Shown in pieces: positions 46,818-60,000 of a stretch of 64,000 bases of DNA. The stretch is taken from positions 68,936,463 to 69,000,462 of the forward strand of contig CM048554.1 of assembly GCA_026413225.1 (NCBI GenBank), given 5' to 3'. Each line of letters starts with the position of its first letter. The first letter of the stretch is position 1. This stretch comes from Otis tarda. Lineage: Eukaryota; Chordata; Aves; Otidiformes; Otididae. Position numbers and translations under genes: made by a program. The notes under the pieces were generated by a model. It saw nothing but the letters and a program-made list of their open reading frames with translations. It had not been told where the DNA came from and did no database searches.

Positions 46818-49800
46818 CTGCACACAAAAGCCAAAGCCTGACGGTTACCATGGGATCCTCTCGTTAAGCTTTTACGGAATATACTACATTCTTCACTGTC
46901 TGTTAATCTTTGCTACTCTTCCTCCCTTCCCCTAATTCTCTTGCCCTCTGTGCAGGAATGTGAATTTTATCAAACCGTGGACAGAGTAAGAGAGCTGCCG
47001 TGCCCTGCCACCCGGTGGCAGGGTTCCACGGTTGTGTTCAGCTTGAGAAATCCCATCTTTCAAACCCTCACCAAATAGACATTGCTGTGTGTTTTGGAAA
47101 AAAAAAAAGAAAAGAAATCGGCTGTTGCACCTATTGTTATTTATGAGTAATAATAATAAGTTTTGAAGGAGGAAGGTGCTTAATCTGCCCTCCTGCTGAG
47201 GGTTGGACTGCATTCTCATTTTCACTAAGCCCTCCTCATGCTTCATTAGCAAGCACAGGAGCCTTCAGGTGAGTGTGTTTTACGCACTCACTCCCATGAA
47301 GGCCTGTTTGCACTTCCAGAGAGGTACGAGAGAGTCCTGGTAATGAAGATGGTTCTGGTAATTATTTCACGTAAAGCAGCCGTTTCTGGTTGACGCGCGT
47401 ATCCCGTGTGCCCAGGCTGGCAGGAGTGGTCCCTGGGGAAGACTTGGCTCTGCAGAATCACTGACTGTACCTAGGTGTCTCAGCAGAAAGATTTCTTGTC
47501 CTTTTGGATTCTACAGGGAGGACGGTATAATGGACTGTACTGATACCCGCCTGGGAGTCTAGTGTGGCACTTTAATGCACACCCGGCTTTACTTAAGACA
47601 GCAAGACTAGGGAGGTTTTGTTTCCCACTTAGCTCCTCAGGTAAAGGAGCCTGAGTGACAGATTTTTTCCCTCTGTTGTCCAAATCTCCAGTATGCTCCA
47701 GATACGTCAAAACAATCGTCAGCTATCGCACTGCTCACCTGCTATGGATGTGCCTGTTTTCAGACAGCTGCTAGTCTGGATCAGGCTGCCCACGCTGGCC
47801 TCGGGTGTTTCGTGGGCCGCAGCACAAAGCCAAGGCTGCTGTAAGCCTGCAGCAGGTTTCAGAAAGCCGGGAAGGGAATTATAGTGCCTTGCTACCGGCA
47901 CATTCCTGTTAATGTGTTTGCTCACTTTCTTCAGGATCTTATGAGAATTACCAGCGAATTCAGACAACTGACAGGATCTTAGTTATAATTAGTAGCAGCT
48001 TCCCTTCTGACACACGGGAAGGGCTAACAACATTTTTCTTAAGGCAGTGTTATTATGCTATCCTCCAGAGAGGTGCTTTAAAAAACTGCAATTTCTGGCA
48101 AAAAGCCTCTCCCACTTGTTTAGGACAGATGGGAGAGGAAGGGATTCTGAAGTGATGGAGTTAGAGGGTAACAAAGTACTGTAAAAACTGTCACAGTGTG
48201 TGGGCTGCTGCAGATCAGCTATTTTTGTTATTACTGATATGCATCCGTTATATTGGGAGCTCAAACAAAAGTCACCAGTGGCAAAATAAAAATATCAATG
48301 CAGATGTGGATGAAGTTTCTGTTTCTCTCTGCATACAAGCTGTGAAAAATCTCAGGGAAATTAGCAGAGTGTAATACATGTGGAGCCCTGAAATGTGAGG
48401 GCTGAATCAAATTACTGCATTTATTTAGCCTGATGAGCGAAGTGTACCTGTCCACAGGGTCTAATCACAGAGCACTGATTTTTCAAAGGTCCTTCTGTTC
48501 CATTTCAGAGGAATTTGAAAGTGAAAATAACCATTAGTGGACCTTTCAAAAAGGCCTAAGAACCAAAATACCCAAGAAGAGTTTAAGATCAGCTGACTCT
48601 CAGTGAAACTGGGAGTCTGGTCTGGGGTAGGTTAGCTTTCCTCACGGACATCATGACTTAGGTTTTTTCACCTGAAGTTTATTTCTAGCTCAAGAAGCGT
48701 GCCTGGACTGTAGCTTTCTTAATGCAAAAGTTTTGGAGTGCCGTCCCTGCTTGCAAAAACTCCCTCCTCTGAACTAACTCTTTAGTAAGTGCAATGTCTC
48801 TGAGGAGTGAGGCAAGGCAGGGCTTTGTCACCTCAAATATAAAAACTCGAGCCAGATCAAAGTCTGACTGCTTCTCCCACAAGAAAGGCATGATCTGAGT
48901 TAAAACAGAGACTTGGGAAGAGATTCTTGCAGATGCAGACTTGCTTTTCCTGCTGGTGCCAGAGGGATGTAGCCTCTTGGACGGTACCATTGGTTACCTC
49001 TGGGTACTGCTGGTGATGGAGCCAGTGCAGGATGCGAGTATCTGGGGCTCTGGCAGGAGCAGGGAGGTAAATCTTGCTGCCCTTCCTGGCTACTCCTACT
49101 TGAAGGACTTCTCTGCTCCGTGTGTGCCTAGACCTGTCCCTGCTCAGGTGGCACAGGACCGCTAATGCACTGGATGCTTTATCACTAAGGATGTAGAGAC
49201 CCTGCTTAATTTTGATACTCACCAGTGGTTCAGTTTAATTACTCAACATGCTCATGAGAACTGAGACCATCATGAGGCAACAGTCTCAAGCATCCGGATG
49301 TGTGAGAAAGACGAGCTCAAGGGAATAGGTCTGAAGAATCAGTGCTAGTTTCTCATATATTTCCTTTCACGGAGCAGAATATGTGGTTGTACACACCAGT
49401 GACTGTCAGGATGGGGGTCTCACTTGGATAGAGTTTTGTCAGGAGCTACATTTCAGGCTACGAATTAATGAACAAGAGGCATTTTTGCACAGGAGGAACT
49501 CCAGACTGAGTGATGCTTTTGGTAAAAGTATTTGATTTCCAGAAGCCTTGGATATTATTAGCCCATCTTCTGAGATTGCCCTTTATCTTTCTGTTTACGT
49601 GCAAAAATTTCCCTACTGCTGAATTAGTTTGCTCAATGGAAAACTTATCAAGTCTGAAGAGCTCTGTGCAATTGAGCAAGAAGCTAGAAGGACGTGATAT
49701 ACTTACACTGAGAATTGTAGGTTACAACTAGTGTTTAACATTTATTTATAAAGGGAAAAGAGGTCACGTAGCAGATTCCCGCTATCACATTGGCCAAATA

Positions 49801-50452
49801 GATATGTAAATGTCTTTTGATTCCTCCTTAATACTCATGTTTTGCAGAAAGCCTCCCAGGGTGCTAATCCCCTGGAGTGATATTCATTCATATGAAATGA
49901 AATACACAGAAAAGTGGGAATGATAGAAAGATTTTGCTGGCACAAATGTGGCAATGAGCAAGCTATGTAGGTCAGCACAAATGAGTATAGATAAAATTTT
50001 TATATCATCAGGCCATGCATTTCGCAAATGCTGAGCATGAAAGGGGAAAAAAAAAATCAGAAATTTTGTAGAGCATTTAAAAATTATTGGAGGTAATTGC
50101 TGTAGCTTTTTGTTTTTCAAGCAAAGCAAATATTCAGACATCTTAATTGCAGAGGATGAGATCCTAAATTCCCACTGAAACAAACAGCAAAATTTCTACT
50201 GACCTTGATTGAACTAGGATTTCATCCATGCAGCCAACTGCAGGAGGTTTAAAGGAGGGAAAAATAATAACCAATACATTTTAGAAATTAATGTTTTTCC
50301 TGAAAGCTTTTTTTTTATTCACAAAACTTTTATTTTCACTACAAAGGTTAATTCTAAGACTCATTCAGCACAGCAAGCAATATTTTTGCATCCTCTTGAG
50401 ATGCTAGGAATATTTCCAGTGGGAAACAAATGGAGCTTGAATGAGAGGTGAA
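46818..50452. other. Non-coding or 5' intron sequence with weak exon candidates
   Basis: Minus strand: 47547-47650 (acceptor TGTCACTCAG, donor GCGG|GTATCAG, phase 0 to 2) could precede the 46817 exon. A 69-codon open segment, 48685-48894, follows a strong acceptor (TCTCTTCCCAAGTCTCTGTTTTAACTCAG) and ends in TAG overlapping an AATAAA-like motif. A third segment near 49465-49668 follows TTGCTCAATTGCACAG. These are hints only. Confidence 0.25.
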
Positions 50453-50752
50453 TCACAGAATTAGACAATGGCTGAGGCTGCAAAGGCTCTTCTGGTGATG
50501 CTTTAGTCCAACCCTCCTGCTCAAGCAGGGCCATCTACAACAGGTTACCCAGGACCATATCCAGTCAGGATTTGACTGTCTCCAAGGATGGAGCCTCACA
50601 GCCTCTCTGGGCAACCTGTGCCAGTGCTCGGTCACCCTTACATTTAGAAAATGTTTCCTGATGTTCAGAGGAAACATCCTGTGTTTCAGTTTGTGCCCAC
50701 TGCCTCTGGTTCTGTCACTGGGCACCACTGAGAAGTGTCTGGCTCCATCTGT
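50453..50752 (-). mobile_element. CR1 retroposon, 3' end fragment (different subfamily)
   Basis: Minus orientation: ATCACAGAATTAGACAATGG, TAGTCCAACCCTCCTGCTCA, CTCTCTGGGCAACCTGTGCC, ATGTTTCCTGATGTTCAGAG, TTTGTGCCCACTGCCTCTGG. About 300 bp, more diverged, of a different subfamily from the 33.5 and 43.2 kb copies. Confidence 0.88.
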
Positions 50753-53700
50753 CTGTTATAAATCAGATCTGAGGACAGAACTAAAAATTTTGTATCGAAG
50801 ACTACAGCCCATTTTATTTTAGGGGGTGTAATTTTCAAACTTGATAGGAAGAAGGAAATAGTTTTTGATAGTTGATGGAAAAATAATTTTAAAAAAATTA
50901 AAGTTAAGAACAAGAATTCTAGCAAATATTTACATGATTGGAAACAATCCCAAGAGAATAAAACTGATGGACAGAGAAAAATGGGAAGATAGAAGCAAAT
51001 GGTGCTGGCCTTATGTTATATGGCTCTCTGAAGTAATTATCTGTGTGTTACCACCACCTACAATGTGACCATGTGCTGCCTGTCTTCAACCCAGATCACC
51101 TTTGCAGACACAAGGAGCAGCACAATGCCATTGTTCATGCAGTCCAGGTGCTGTCACTCCTTTAAGTCAGCCAGGGTATCTGGTATAGGGCTTCATGCTG
51201 GCGTGGTTTCCTCTGACATCTGATCCTTGGTTTTGGCAGTCTCCCCACCATTACTTTTGCACCACAAACTTTTTGATTGTAATCAGACTTGTACCATAAT
51301 TTAATTCTGCTAACACCTTCATTAGTCTTTAAATTTTGTACTTTCTTTTCTTTTTGCTTCCATCCCTCTATTGCCTTCCATTTTATTAGGTGGAGCGGAG
51401 TTTTCTAAATCCACTGGGGAAGGCTGGCACACAGTGCAGACTGCCATGGCTCTTGTCACTGAGACTGTAATCTTTTACTTTTCCTAAGAAGTTGTTCCTA
51501 GCCACCTAAAAGTGAGGTTAGATTTTTGGTCAGTGTTGAAAATGCCTGAGAGTCATGCCCACGCTGCATGTATGTATGTGATGAACACATGAGAAATGTT
51601 TTTTTATTTAGAGATTCAGTGTTTCTGATAGTTTAAAATATTTGTCCAAGTGAGACTCAGCACTTTCAAAGCATGGTTTCCTTTCTGTTTTGGTTCTTCA
51701 TCCTTCACAGACCTCTGTCGTGCCCAGCATCTGCCATTTTGTAATCTGTGATTTGATCTAATTTGGCCATTTCTAAGTATTGACTTTGAAGCACGTACTA
51801 TGGCAATATTAAAATAGACAAGTTATCTAATCCTACAGAAAATGTAGTGAAACTGCTGACATTCTTAAAATGTTCTTGCATTGTTTTCCTGGATTTGAAT
51901 TACAAAATATAAGGCCAAAGCAAATATGGAACAGTTATGTTATTTAGCCTCAACAGTGTTCAAAATGTTTTTCATGGTATGTTTCTGTCTAAAGTTTAAG
52001 CAGTTACCCACGTTATGCTAGACAAGACCTTACATCCCTGTCATGTTGAGCAGACAGTGCAAACAAAATTAAAAGGAAAACATGTCTTTGTATTAATTAT
52101 AGATGGCTAGTATTTCTCAGGACTCAAGGGAAATTTTTAAAAGTTCTTGGCTACTGGAAGCTCAGAGTGTATTGCTTTAAATCAGTAAATGTGGACAATT
52201 TACACATGTAACATGCCACATATCAGCATGAAAATATTTGTCAGAAATTGATGAATGAAAGAAGAAGAATAATGAAGAAAAATGACAGTACACATACCCC
52301 CCAGAGAACAAAATAAACAATGTAAGTGTTTGGTAAATAAATCCCTGCAGAACTCTTAGAAATGACTTACTTGTTAATTGAATCAATCCATCAACCTTTT
52401 GTGATGGCATCAATTTAAAGTCTCTTCGACGTTACTCTTTTTCCATAGCTACTGCTTTAGATGCCTTTAAAATGTAGGTTATAGTATAATACATCTATAT
52501 GGTGCAATCATAAATTAACTGGATACTCTAGTGAGATATAACTGGCTGATTCTCTTCCTCAACTCTTACACTAACCATATCACCTTATAAATGTACTCCA
52601 AGTTCCCTTTTTTTCCCTGCCCTTCTCCTTTTCCTGAACTTGTTTGGCACCCACTTTTTTGATGAATCACAATTTGACAGGAGAGTGGGACTGTGAGTTC
52701 ACATTTTCCTTTTTCTTTTTTAAATCAAAATGGACCCATTAACTTACTGTATTTGCCACAGAAAATCTTCGCAGAAAGGACTGTCTTATTTACTCTGTTC
52801 ACAGATAAACTATCAGGGGTTGAATTTCTTGAGAGGAGGGATAGGAAAAGCTAAATAGAAAGGGAGAGAGACTGTGTGTGTGGTTTTGTATCCCCACCAT
52901 GACATATACTGAGATTAGAGGTATGTATGTGTCTATGTATGTATGACTGAGAGAAACAGCCAACATTTAGCACGAATGCACATAGATGCATGAATACTGA
53001 GAATCTCATGTTAACTAATGCAATTGCACGTACTTAAGATGTTCTCCTAGGAACAAAGAGTTCACCTGCATGCGTAGAAACCAGCCATCCAAATGTTTGC
53101 AAGAGGGAAAAATAAAACCGAGACAAATTCAAAGAGACCAAAATGTGAATCTGATTCAGTCAATGTGTTCACAAACACATTTTCTATGAATTTTCTTCTA
53201 GTTCACCTGTGCCTTTTGTAGTGCCAGATATTATGACTCTCTTTGCACTCACTGAACTATAGCTTTAGCAAATGTAATTGCACATTTGAAAATGATTCCT
53301 AGGACTCGTTGTACCTCATGGCTTCTGTAAAACTGCCAACCTTTATGTTCTGTTAAGTGTCTCACTGTGTCTGGGACTTTTGGAGGACGTATGTAACCTT
53401 CGTGCTTCCTCTTCTTCCAGTTTTGCACATATCCAGAGTGCCACTATCCTCCATGACTGTGATCACCATCATTATGTGAAGAGTTTGAAACAATGGATGT
53501 GACAAAGATCAGTATGTAATCTGGGGAGGGTATTTGGGGTTGTGTTCAGGCAGAGGGGGAGAATGAGGACAAGAAGATGGCGACAGGAAGAAAGAAATGA
53601 AATGTGTTTCAAATAAGGGTGACTAGAACATGTGTGGCAGAGCAGAAGGCTGTTGAAGAGCAAAAACTGAATATGAAAATGCTTCTTCATGTTTAGCTCC

Positions 53701-56220
53701 ACATAACATATTTCCCAGCAGGATGAAGACAAAACTAGGGAAGTGGTAAGGTAACAGATGGCAGCAAAGATCTTCCACTGGTAAATGCAGAAGTCTGGCT
53801 TTTGTGCATGAGTTTTAATTTTATATCAGAAATGACCACAAACAGTTTTTTTTTTTTTTAATTTTCAGGTTTTACAGTGCTCTTATCTATCCAAAATAAC
53901 AGTCCCAAGGCACTTGGAACTCCCAAGAGCTAAGTCTTCTACTCAACAAATAACAGAAAAGATGGTGTTTTGATTGGATCTAATGTAAAAACTCTGTAGT
54001 GATCTCGGCAGGATTTGGAAGACATTTGTAAAATACATTATCTGTGTGAGTTGGTTGCTGAGAGATAAAGGAAGAGTACGTTTTAAGAGCCCCTTCTTTT
54101 GTACATACGGAGACATGTGTAATGAATGCATGTATGATGCTGCTTAAAACTCCAAGTTTGGTACAATATTTTTCTTTCTATCCCACTCAGCTATGCAATA
54201 GTCACAACTCCAACTGGATGCAATTGTCCCTCTCGGTGAAGGTCTGAACAGAGGGACTTAGCAGGACACGAGACCAAGCAGTCCATTTCTCCAGTCCATG
54301 ACTGGGGATGAAGCGTATTAGTGCCTACAGGAAGGAAACATCTTTTACTGACTCATTCTGTGTTGTATCACTTCTATACATGAATGAATAACTGCAGTCT
54401 AAAGGGCAGTTTCTTTTATGATGGTAATTACATTTAATATTGCACACAGCTTGGAGCACGCTCATTAGCATAACAACTGCCTACATCTTTCTCCAGGGAG
54501 CAGTGGACAAGGCACTGTCTGCAGTATTTCTGTGCGTCGGTTCTTCAATAAAACCTGGCTCACCTTTAGTGTCTGTTGCCAGTCGACATGCGCTGGGAAG
54601 AAGCCAGTTTCAGATTAGCTGGAAAACAAATTCAAAAAGTCTATCAATTTAATCTCAGCTATCTTGAAAAGACTCATCAGTAGAAAGAAAGCAAGCAAGA
54701 CATACACAGTCTATTCATGGGGCTTTCCATCTTTGTGAGAAAAATCCTTATCCTCTGGGTAATTGCATTGAAAAAGAAAACAGAGGACTGGAAAGAAAAA
54801 TACTCCGAACTGGAAGGATTCATGCTGTATGGAGTTTTGCCTTGCCTACTATCAGTGTGCTCAAATGAGGATGAGAGTGCAAATGATCAAAACCTTCAGA
54901 CACTGAGTTAATAGCCGCTCCTGTCCGGAGACACCCAGGGATCAATACATACCGTACTAGCCTTTGTCAAAATGCTCTACGGCAGTGGAGTATTGCAACC
55001 GGTACTTAAATTACACAAGCAGAGCACAGACCATTTCTCCTTACCTGACTGAAAAGTATCACTTGCACGATTATTATGACATAAAAAATCCTAATGCCAA
55101 TAATTAATGAACTCTCTTTCTAAGGAATAGTCTTAGGAGAGCATGATTGAGTGTCTCGAAAAGTACACCGTTCTGCTCTGCCTTTATTAAATGACCTCAG
55201 GCAAACTGTCGATGTATGTGAGCTCTATAAAGAAGCTGCCTAAGACAGGATTTCATCATTTCAGTGTAGGGACAATGAACAGCATATAAAAGAGTATTAA
55301 TGCAGTAGAAATATCCATCTTAAATAGCTGCCTCTTAACAAGGATTACTTTTGCAATACTTAACACTGTTGGTAACTATAAACCTATCACAGGCTTGAAA
55401 TTCCTGATGAGTGGGCAAAAACCTCTCATTTTCTAAGTGAAGTGTCTATTGCACTCAGCCTTGTAAAAGAAACCTTTTAGTGTCAGTGATAATGAAAATA
55501 ACCGCTACCTGTGGCAGAGTTAAAATGGTGTCATGACCTGGCAATTTCTATTCTGTACTGTCACATCCATGCACTGCACAGATCAGGATTGTCATCATGT
55601 AAATGTAATAGGATTCTTTATCCTGCATTGTTGCTCGGTTGGGTACAGTAATTCCACGTTTCCTGTGAGTTGTGAATAGCAGCAGGGGGCCATGAATAGC
55701 TTGGAAACCTATATTTTTTCCATTTATTTTTTTAAATGCAAATTACACTAGTAAGTCAAAAAAATCACTTTTGTTAAAAATACATTCAGAATTAACAAAT
55801 GCCAAAAAAAAAAAAAGAAAAAAAAGACACATTTGGATTGTATCTCTTGCCTTCTGAATATTTAAGTTTATAACAAAAGCCCAGCCTAGAAAAATAACAT
55901 TCTTTACTGGATTTTGAGGAGGATACAGCTGTACAAATCAAAAATGTCATCCAGATATTCTCACATTACTGTGCTCTAAACTGCTTCCGGAAGAGATCTG
56001 TCCACTAATCATTTAGTTTAGTAGTCAACAGTCCTAATTTCTTTTTAATGGTGGTGCTTTAACTGCAACTTAAGCAGGGTTATGAATACCAACGTCATAT
56101 AGGTATGTATGTACATATATATATGTATACTGTGTGTATGTGAGTGTGTGCATATCTATCTAGTCTATATGTAATACATGAATTTGCATTTATATTGTAA
56201 TCCTTAATAGGTACACGTGC
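50753..56220. other. Non-coding spacer, about 5.5 kb
   Basis: AT-rich, no gene supported. The plus open frame 54717-54911 (ALKKKTEDWKEKYSELEGF) is coil-like but has no splice evidence. The stretch at about 55080-55700 is complex and repeat-free and is a reasonable place to look for a conserved non-coding element. A TG/TA microsatellite occupies 56100-56165. Confidence 0.4.
56100..56165. repeat. TA/TG dinucleotide microsatellite
   Basis: Interrupted TATG, ATAT and GTGT runs followed by TATCTATC. Confidence 0.75.
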
Positions 56221-56345
56221 TTCCTATTTCCTAAGCACTTTACAAATGTTAACAATTCAAACCTCACAAAAAGTCTGTGAGGCATATAATATTCCCATTT
56301 TATAGATGGGAAGACTAAGACACAGAGAAATTAAGGCCAAAACTT
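56221..56345 (+). mobile_element. MIR-like SINE core
   Basis: AAGCACTTTACAAATGTTAAC, AAACCTCACAAAAAGTCTGT, GAGGCATATAATATTCCC and ATTTTATAGATGGGAAGACT, followed by AAGACACAGAGAAATTAAGG, follow the MIR consensus order (TTACA..TTAAC..CTCACAAC..ATGAGG..CCCATTTTACAGATG..GAGGCACAGAGAGGTTAAG). It is an ancient, immobile copy. Confidence 0.85.
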
Positions 56346-56744
56346 TCTAAATTAAAATCAGGCCTAAAACCTATGTGTAGACAATTCATTAAATTGTCTG
56401 CCTTCTAAAATTGCTCACTATCAGTAGCTACTGTTCTGTGGGAAATCACTGAAAGGTATGAAAAATTTTCTTCTGAAAATTGGATCGCTACTTAGGTGCC
56501 TAAACTGGTTTCTTTTCATGCTGAAAAATGATTTTTGTAGAAATATGACTTTGATTAACTGTTATATAGGGAAAGCTAAAATACCCTGTTATGACATTTT
56601 CATTCCAGTTAAATCCCTACATTGTGTTTAATACTATACAGCTGGTATACTTAATACTACATAAAAGTAGAAACTTTTGAAATTTTTCAAGTTATGGGAA
56701 ATTTCAGCCTGGCACTTGGAAGTTGCTTGATTTTCCAGGGAGTG

Positions 56745-56815
56745 AATCATAGAGTCATAGAATGGTTTGGGTTGGAAGGGATCTTTAAAGGTCATCTAGT
56801 CCAACCTCCCTGCAG
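56745..56815 (-). mobile_element. CR1 retroposon, very short 3' fragment
   Basis: About 70 bp: AATCATAGAGTCATAGAATGG, GGTTGGAAGGGATCTTTAAA, GTCATCTAGTCCAACC. Extreme 5' truncation. Confidence 0.93.
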
Positions 56816-57061
56816 TGAGAGTGAAAAGCAGCTCTATCCAGAATGAACTCAGAATTTCAGGTACCTAAGTCTGAAAATTTTAATTTGAGATCCAAATCAG
56901 CAATGAATGTTTTATGGGATCAGGCCTAGGGGACGTGCCTAATTCAAGCAGGAAACCCCTAGCAGGATCTGGGGCTGGAGCCCTTGGCCCCGCACATCAG
57001 AGGCTTTCTGGGTTATGCAGCTGCTGTCAGTAGTTATTTGTGTGTATTTTATATACATAGA

Positions 57062-57110
57062 CATACACACACACACACACACTCTTACATATATATATAT
57101 TCATATATAA
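57062..57110. repeat. (AC)n-(TA)n microsatellite
   Basis: A run of AC repeats followed by an AT repeat. Confidence 0.85.
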
Positions 57111-59894
57111 AATCTCACTGAATAAATGTACGTATAGTTCCTGAACATGTCCCATATCTTATTTTCACTAATGAATGCCTATTCCTCTGTCATTGTCCAG
57201 AGTTGTTGCTTGTGACACTGTACATCCATGCAGACACAGCAAAGGGCACTGGTTTGTACAGGGATGGATGAGTGGCATGAGCGCACAGGCTGTGGGAGCT
57301 CAGGAGCCGTGTGGGTGCAAGGGTTTGGCCAGCAAGGGAGATGCTCAGGGGAAGCTTGAGCCTTTCCAAGCATTGGCCTTCCCTCTTGCTCTCAAAAGCT
57401 ACCTGGTCACCTCAGGTGTGGTAGGTGCGTGCGTTTGCCTATGCAAGGTCTGAGCAAAGAAACAATGACAATCCAAGTTTCTGAAAAGCCTGAGCAAAAT
57501 ATTGTGTTTTTCCTAATGAAGACACCTAAGTGCTTGAAAATACAGATCAGATGTAGAACAAAACATATGTTCCTAGGAGTTCAGAGTATTTCATATACAC
57601 ATTGACCTACTAGCAAAATTCCCAAAGGCATCTTGTTGCCAACTACGTAACAGCACAGTTTTTTTTTCAGCCACAATAATACAGGAAGATAAAATACACG
57701 TTCTAACACACAACAGATCCCCCAGATATACCACAAAAAGATCTCCAATATTTCTTCAACTCAACTAGTCCCCCACCCTCCCCGACTGAAACAAAAAAAT
57801 AAAATATATGGATCCCTTATGGAGCAATTAGAAAAAAAACCTCACTTACAGAGAATTTTCAGTTGAAATTAGATATAAAAGAGTAAATGTAGCTAGTACA
57901 TATTCAGTTGGCCTTTGTAGATAGAAATCTGCAGATGTCTCTTTAGTTAGTAAAAGACATTTAGAGATAGCTATAAAAGCACCTACAGTGCGATAAATAA
58001 AAACAGCGGGATTAAGAAGCACTGTTTCTGCTGCTTATTTCCAGTAGGTTCAGTTATTAGTTTATGTTACTCCTTTCCCCATCCCAACCCCCAAAAGGTC
58101 TCATTTCTTTTATTTTTTTTTTTTAACCATTATAAACTTTGTTTCTTGACCACTGTGGAGCCTCAAAAGTAAAGCACTTCTCAGACAGCTGGCAGTTTTC
58201 TACTTGGTCGCTCTGGAGTCATGGAGCAACAGAGCCTTATTCCCTGACATGAAAACAAAACAAAACCAAACAGAAGAAAACCACTGACTTAGAAATCGTT
58301 CAGAATTAACAGCAGCAAGTTGAGCCTAAAGGACGTTACTTCAGAAAGCTTGCACGGAGTTTCTCTGATGTGCAACGCAGTTGGGTTAAGGCAAGTATGA
58401 ATTGTACAGCCTTCAGGGCGAACAACACACTGTCTATTGACTTCTGCTGCAAGGTCATCCTGGTATTTTTAGTGTCGTGTTGACTAAGGAGACTCGACGT
58501 GGTCAGGAGTGTAGAGGGGGCTCTGAAAGCACCAAACGGGCTGGGTTCATGTCTTAATCCAGATGGACCGCGCTGGCGGTGGCCGGGGTAGGGAAGAGCC
58601 AGAAGATGTCACCGACACCTCTACTCTGCCCCTCTGGTGCTGGGAGACAGGAGGTCCAAGATGGGGATCTGGGGCATCTCCCTTAGTACCTGTTAGAAAG
58701 AAGGGCTGAAGGTGTTCATTGTTTTTTGTCTCACTGTTCAATCAGCTTTTTTTTCTTTTTAGCATAAAAACTGGATTTTTTTTTTGCTCTTTGAAGAACC
58801 AAGTGGCCATCCTGAAACAGTTTCTTTGACAGGTCCTCCAGCCCATGTTGAGTAGCCCCTTTCTTTACTTTGACCTAGAAGAAAGACAGAAAAAGAAAGA
58901 TACTTATAATTCACTGTATACCTATCTGATCACTACCCTGCTGCTCTGGTGCCCTTTTGCAAGCAAGTGTAAGCCACCAACCAGTAACGGTTCAGGTACA
59001 TGTGGGACAAAGGGGACAGAAAGGCAAGGTGTTTGCTCAGGTGATCCCTTGGCTCTCTCTGGAACATCATCAGAGAAGTCAGCACAGGTTTTCTAAACCA
59101 TTCTAAGCAGCAGTGATATTTAATTAGAATCTTAACTGTGTGTCCATATGTCAACTGGAAGATGACCTGAACTATAATAATCCATCAGAAATGTAGCTGT
59201 CTTTGTAAAAGTGAGAAGTGATGTGGTATGCAGGACAGAAGGGCTGAATCGCAGCTGCCTGGGAAAGTCACTCGAGGCTCACTGACAAAGCAGAGTGCAC
59301 GAGTGAGCGCTGCAGCCCTGTACACCTGAAGAGTCTTGTCCCAAAGCTGTGTTTTGTAACTCCAGCTTTCAGCCTAAAACAGACAAGATGCTGTTGGTTG
59401 CTAGAGAAGGCTTAGCTGGTAGTTTGCTTAAATGAAATGTTGCCCATAATGTCTGAACTCCACAAACATGAATCTTAAGGAGACAGTGATACACCAGATT
59501 TGTACTGCGTGAACTTGCTGAGTGTCACGGTGGTTATACTCTAGGTGCTGGGGTTTTTTGTGTCTTGCTTATGTTTCACTTATACATCAACTGAATGGTA
59601 AAGTAGGTCCTACTTTCAGTATGTGCAATTATCTAGACAAATGCCTACAGCCTTAGACTAGGAGACCATCACCAGCATAATGCACATGTAAACACAACAG
59701 AGAGATGAGACCAGGTACTAAGACAAATACATTAACCCCTCCTACACTCCTCTTTGTCTGAGTTACTGACTCAAAATCCCTCTAACACTTAGTGAGAAGT
59801 AGAATCCCATTAGCCATAAAGTGTCGTACAGTGCCTTCTAGAGAAAAGCAATGCCTACCAATAGCCTTGTGTAGCAGAATATGCATAAGTGGGC

Positions 59895-60000
59895 ATATGT
59901 ATACATACACATATATATAAAGGGGTCTGCGTGCATACAGGTATATGTGTTTCTATGCATATATAGTGTGTATGTGTGTGTTTATATAGATATATATAGC
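59895..60000. repeat. TA/TG-rich imperfect microsatellite
   Basis: ATACATACACATATATATA, then TGTGTATGTGTGTGTTTATA and ATAGATATATATAG. Confidence 0.75.

Noticed and set aside
48857-49222. 121-residue minus-strand frame
   Set aside because: Not delimited by splice sites in that frame; an overlapping frame carries the better exon signal.
54717-54911. Plus-strand frame with a Lys/Glu-rich coil-like segment
   Set aside because: Short, with no splice signals or family resemblance.
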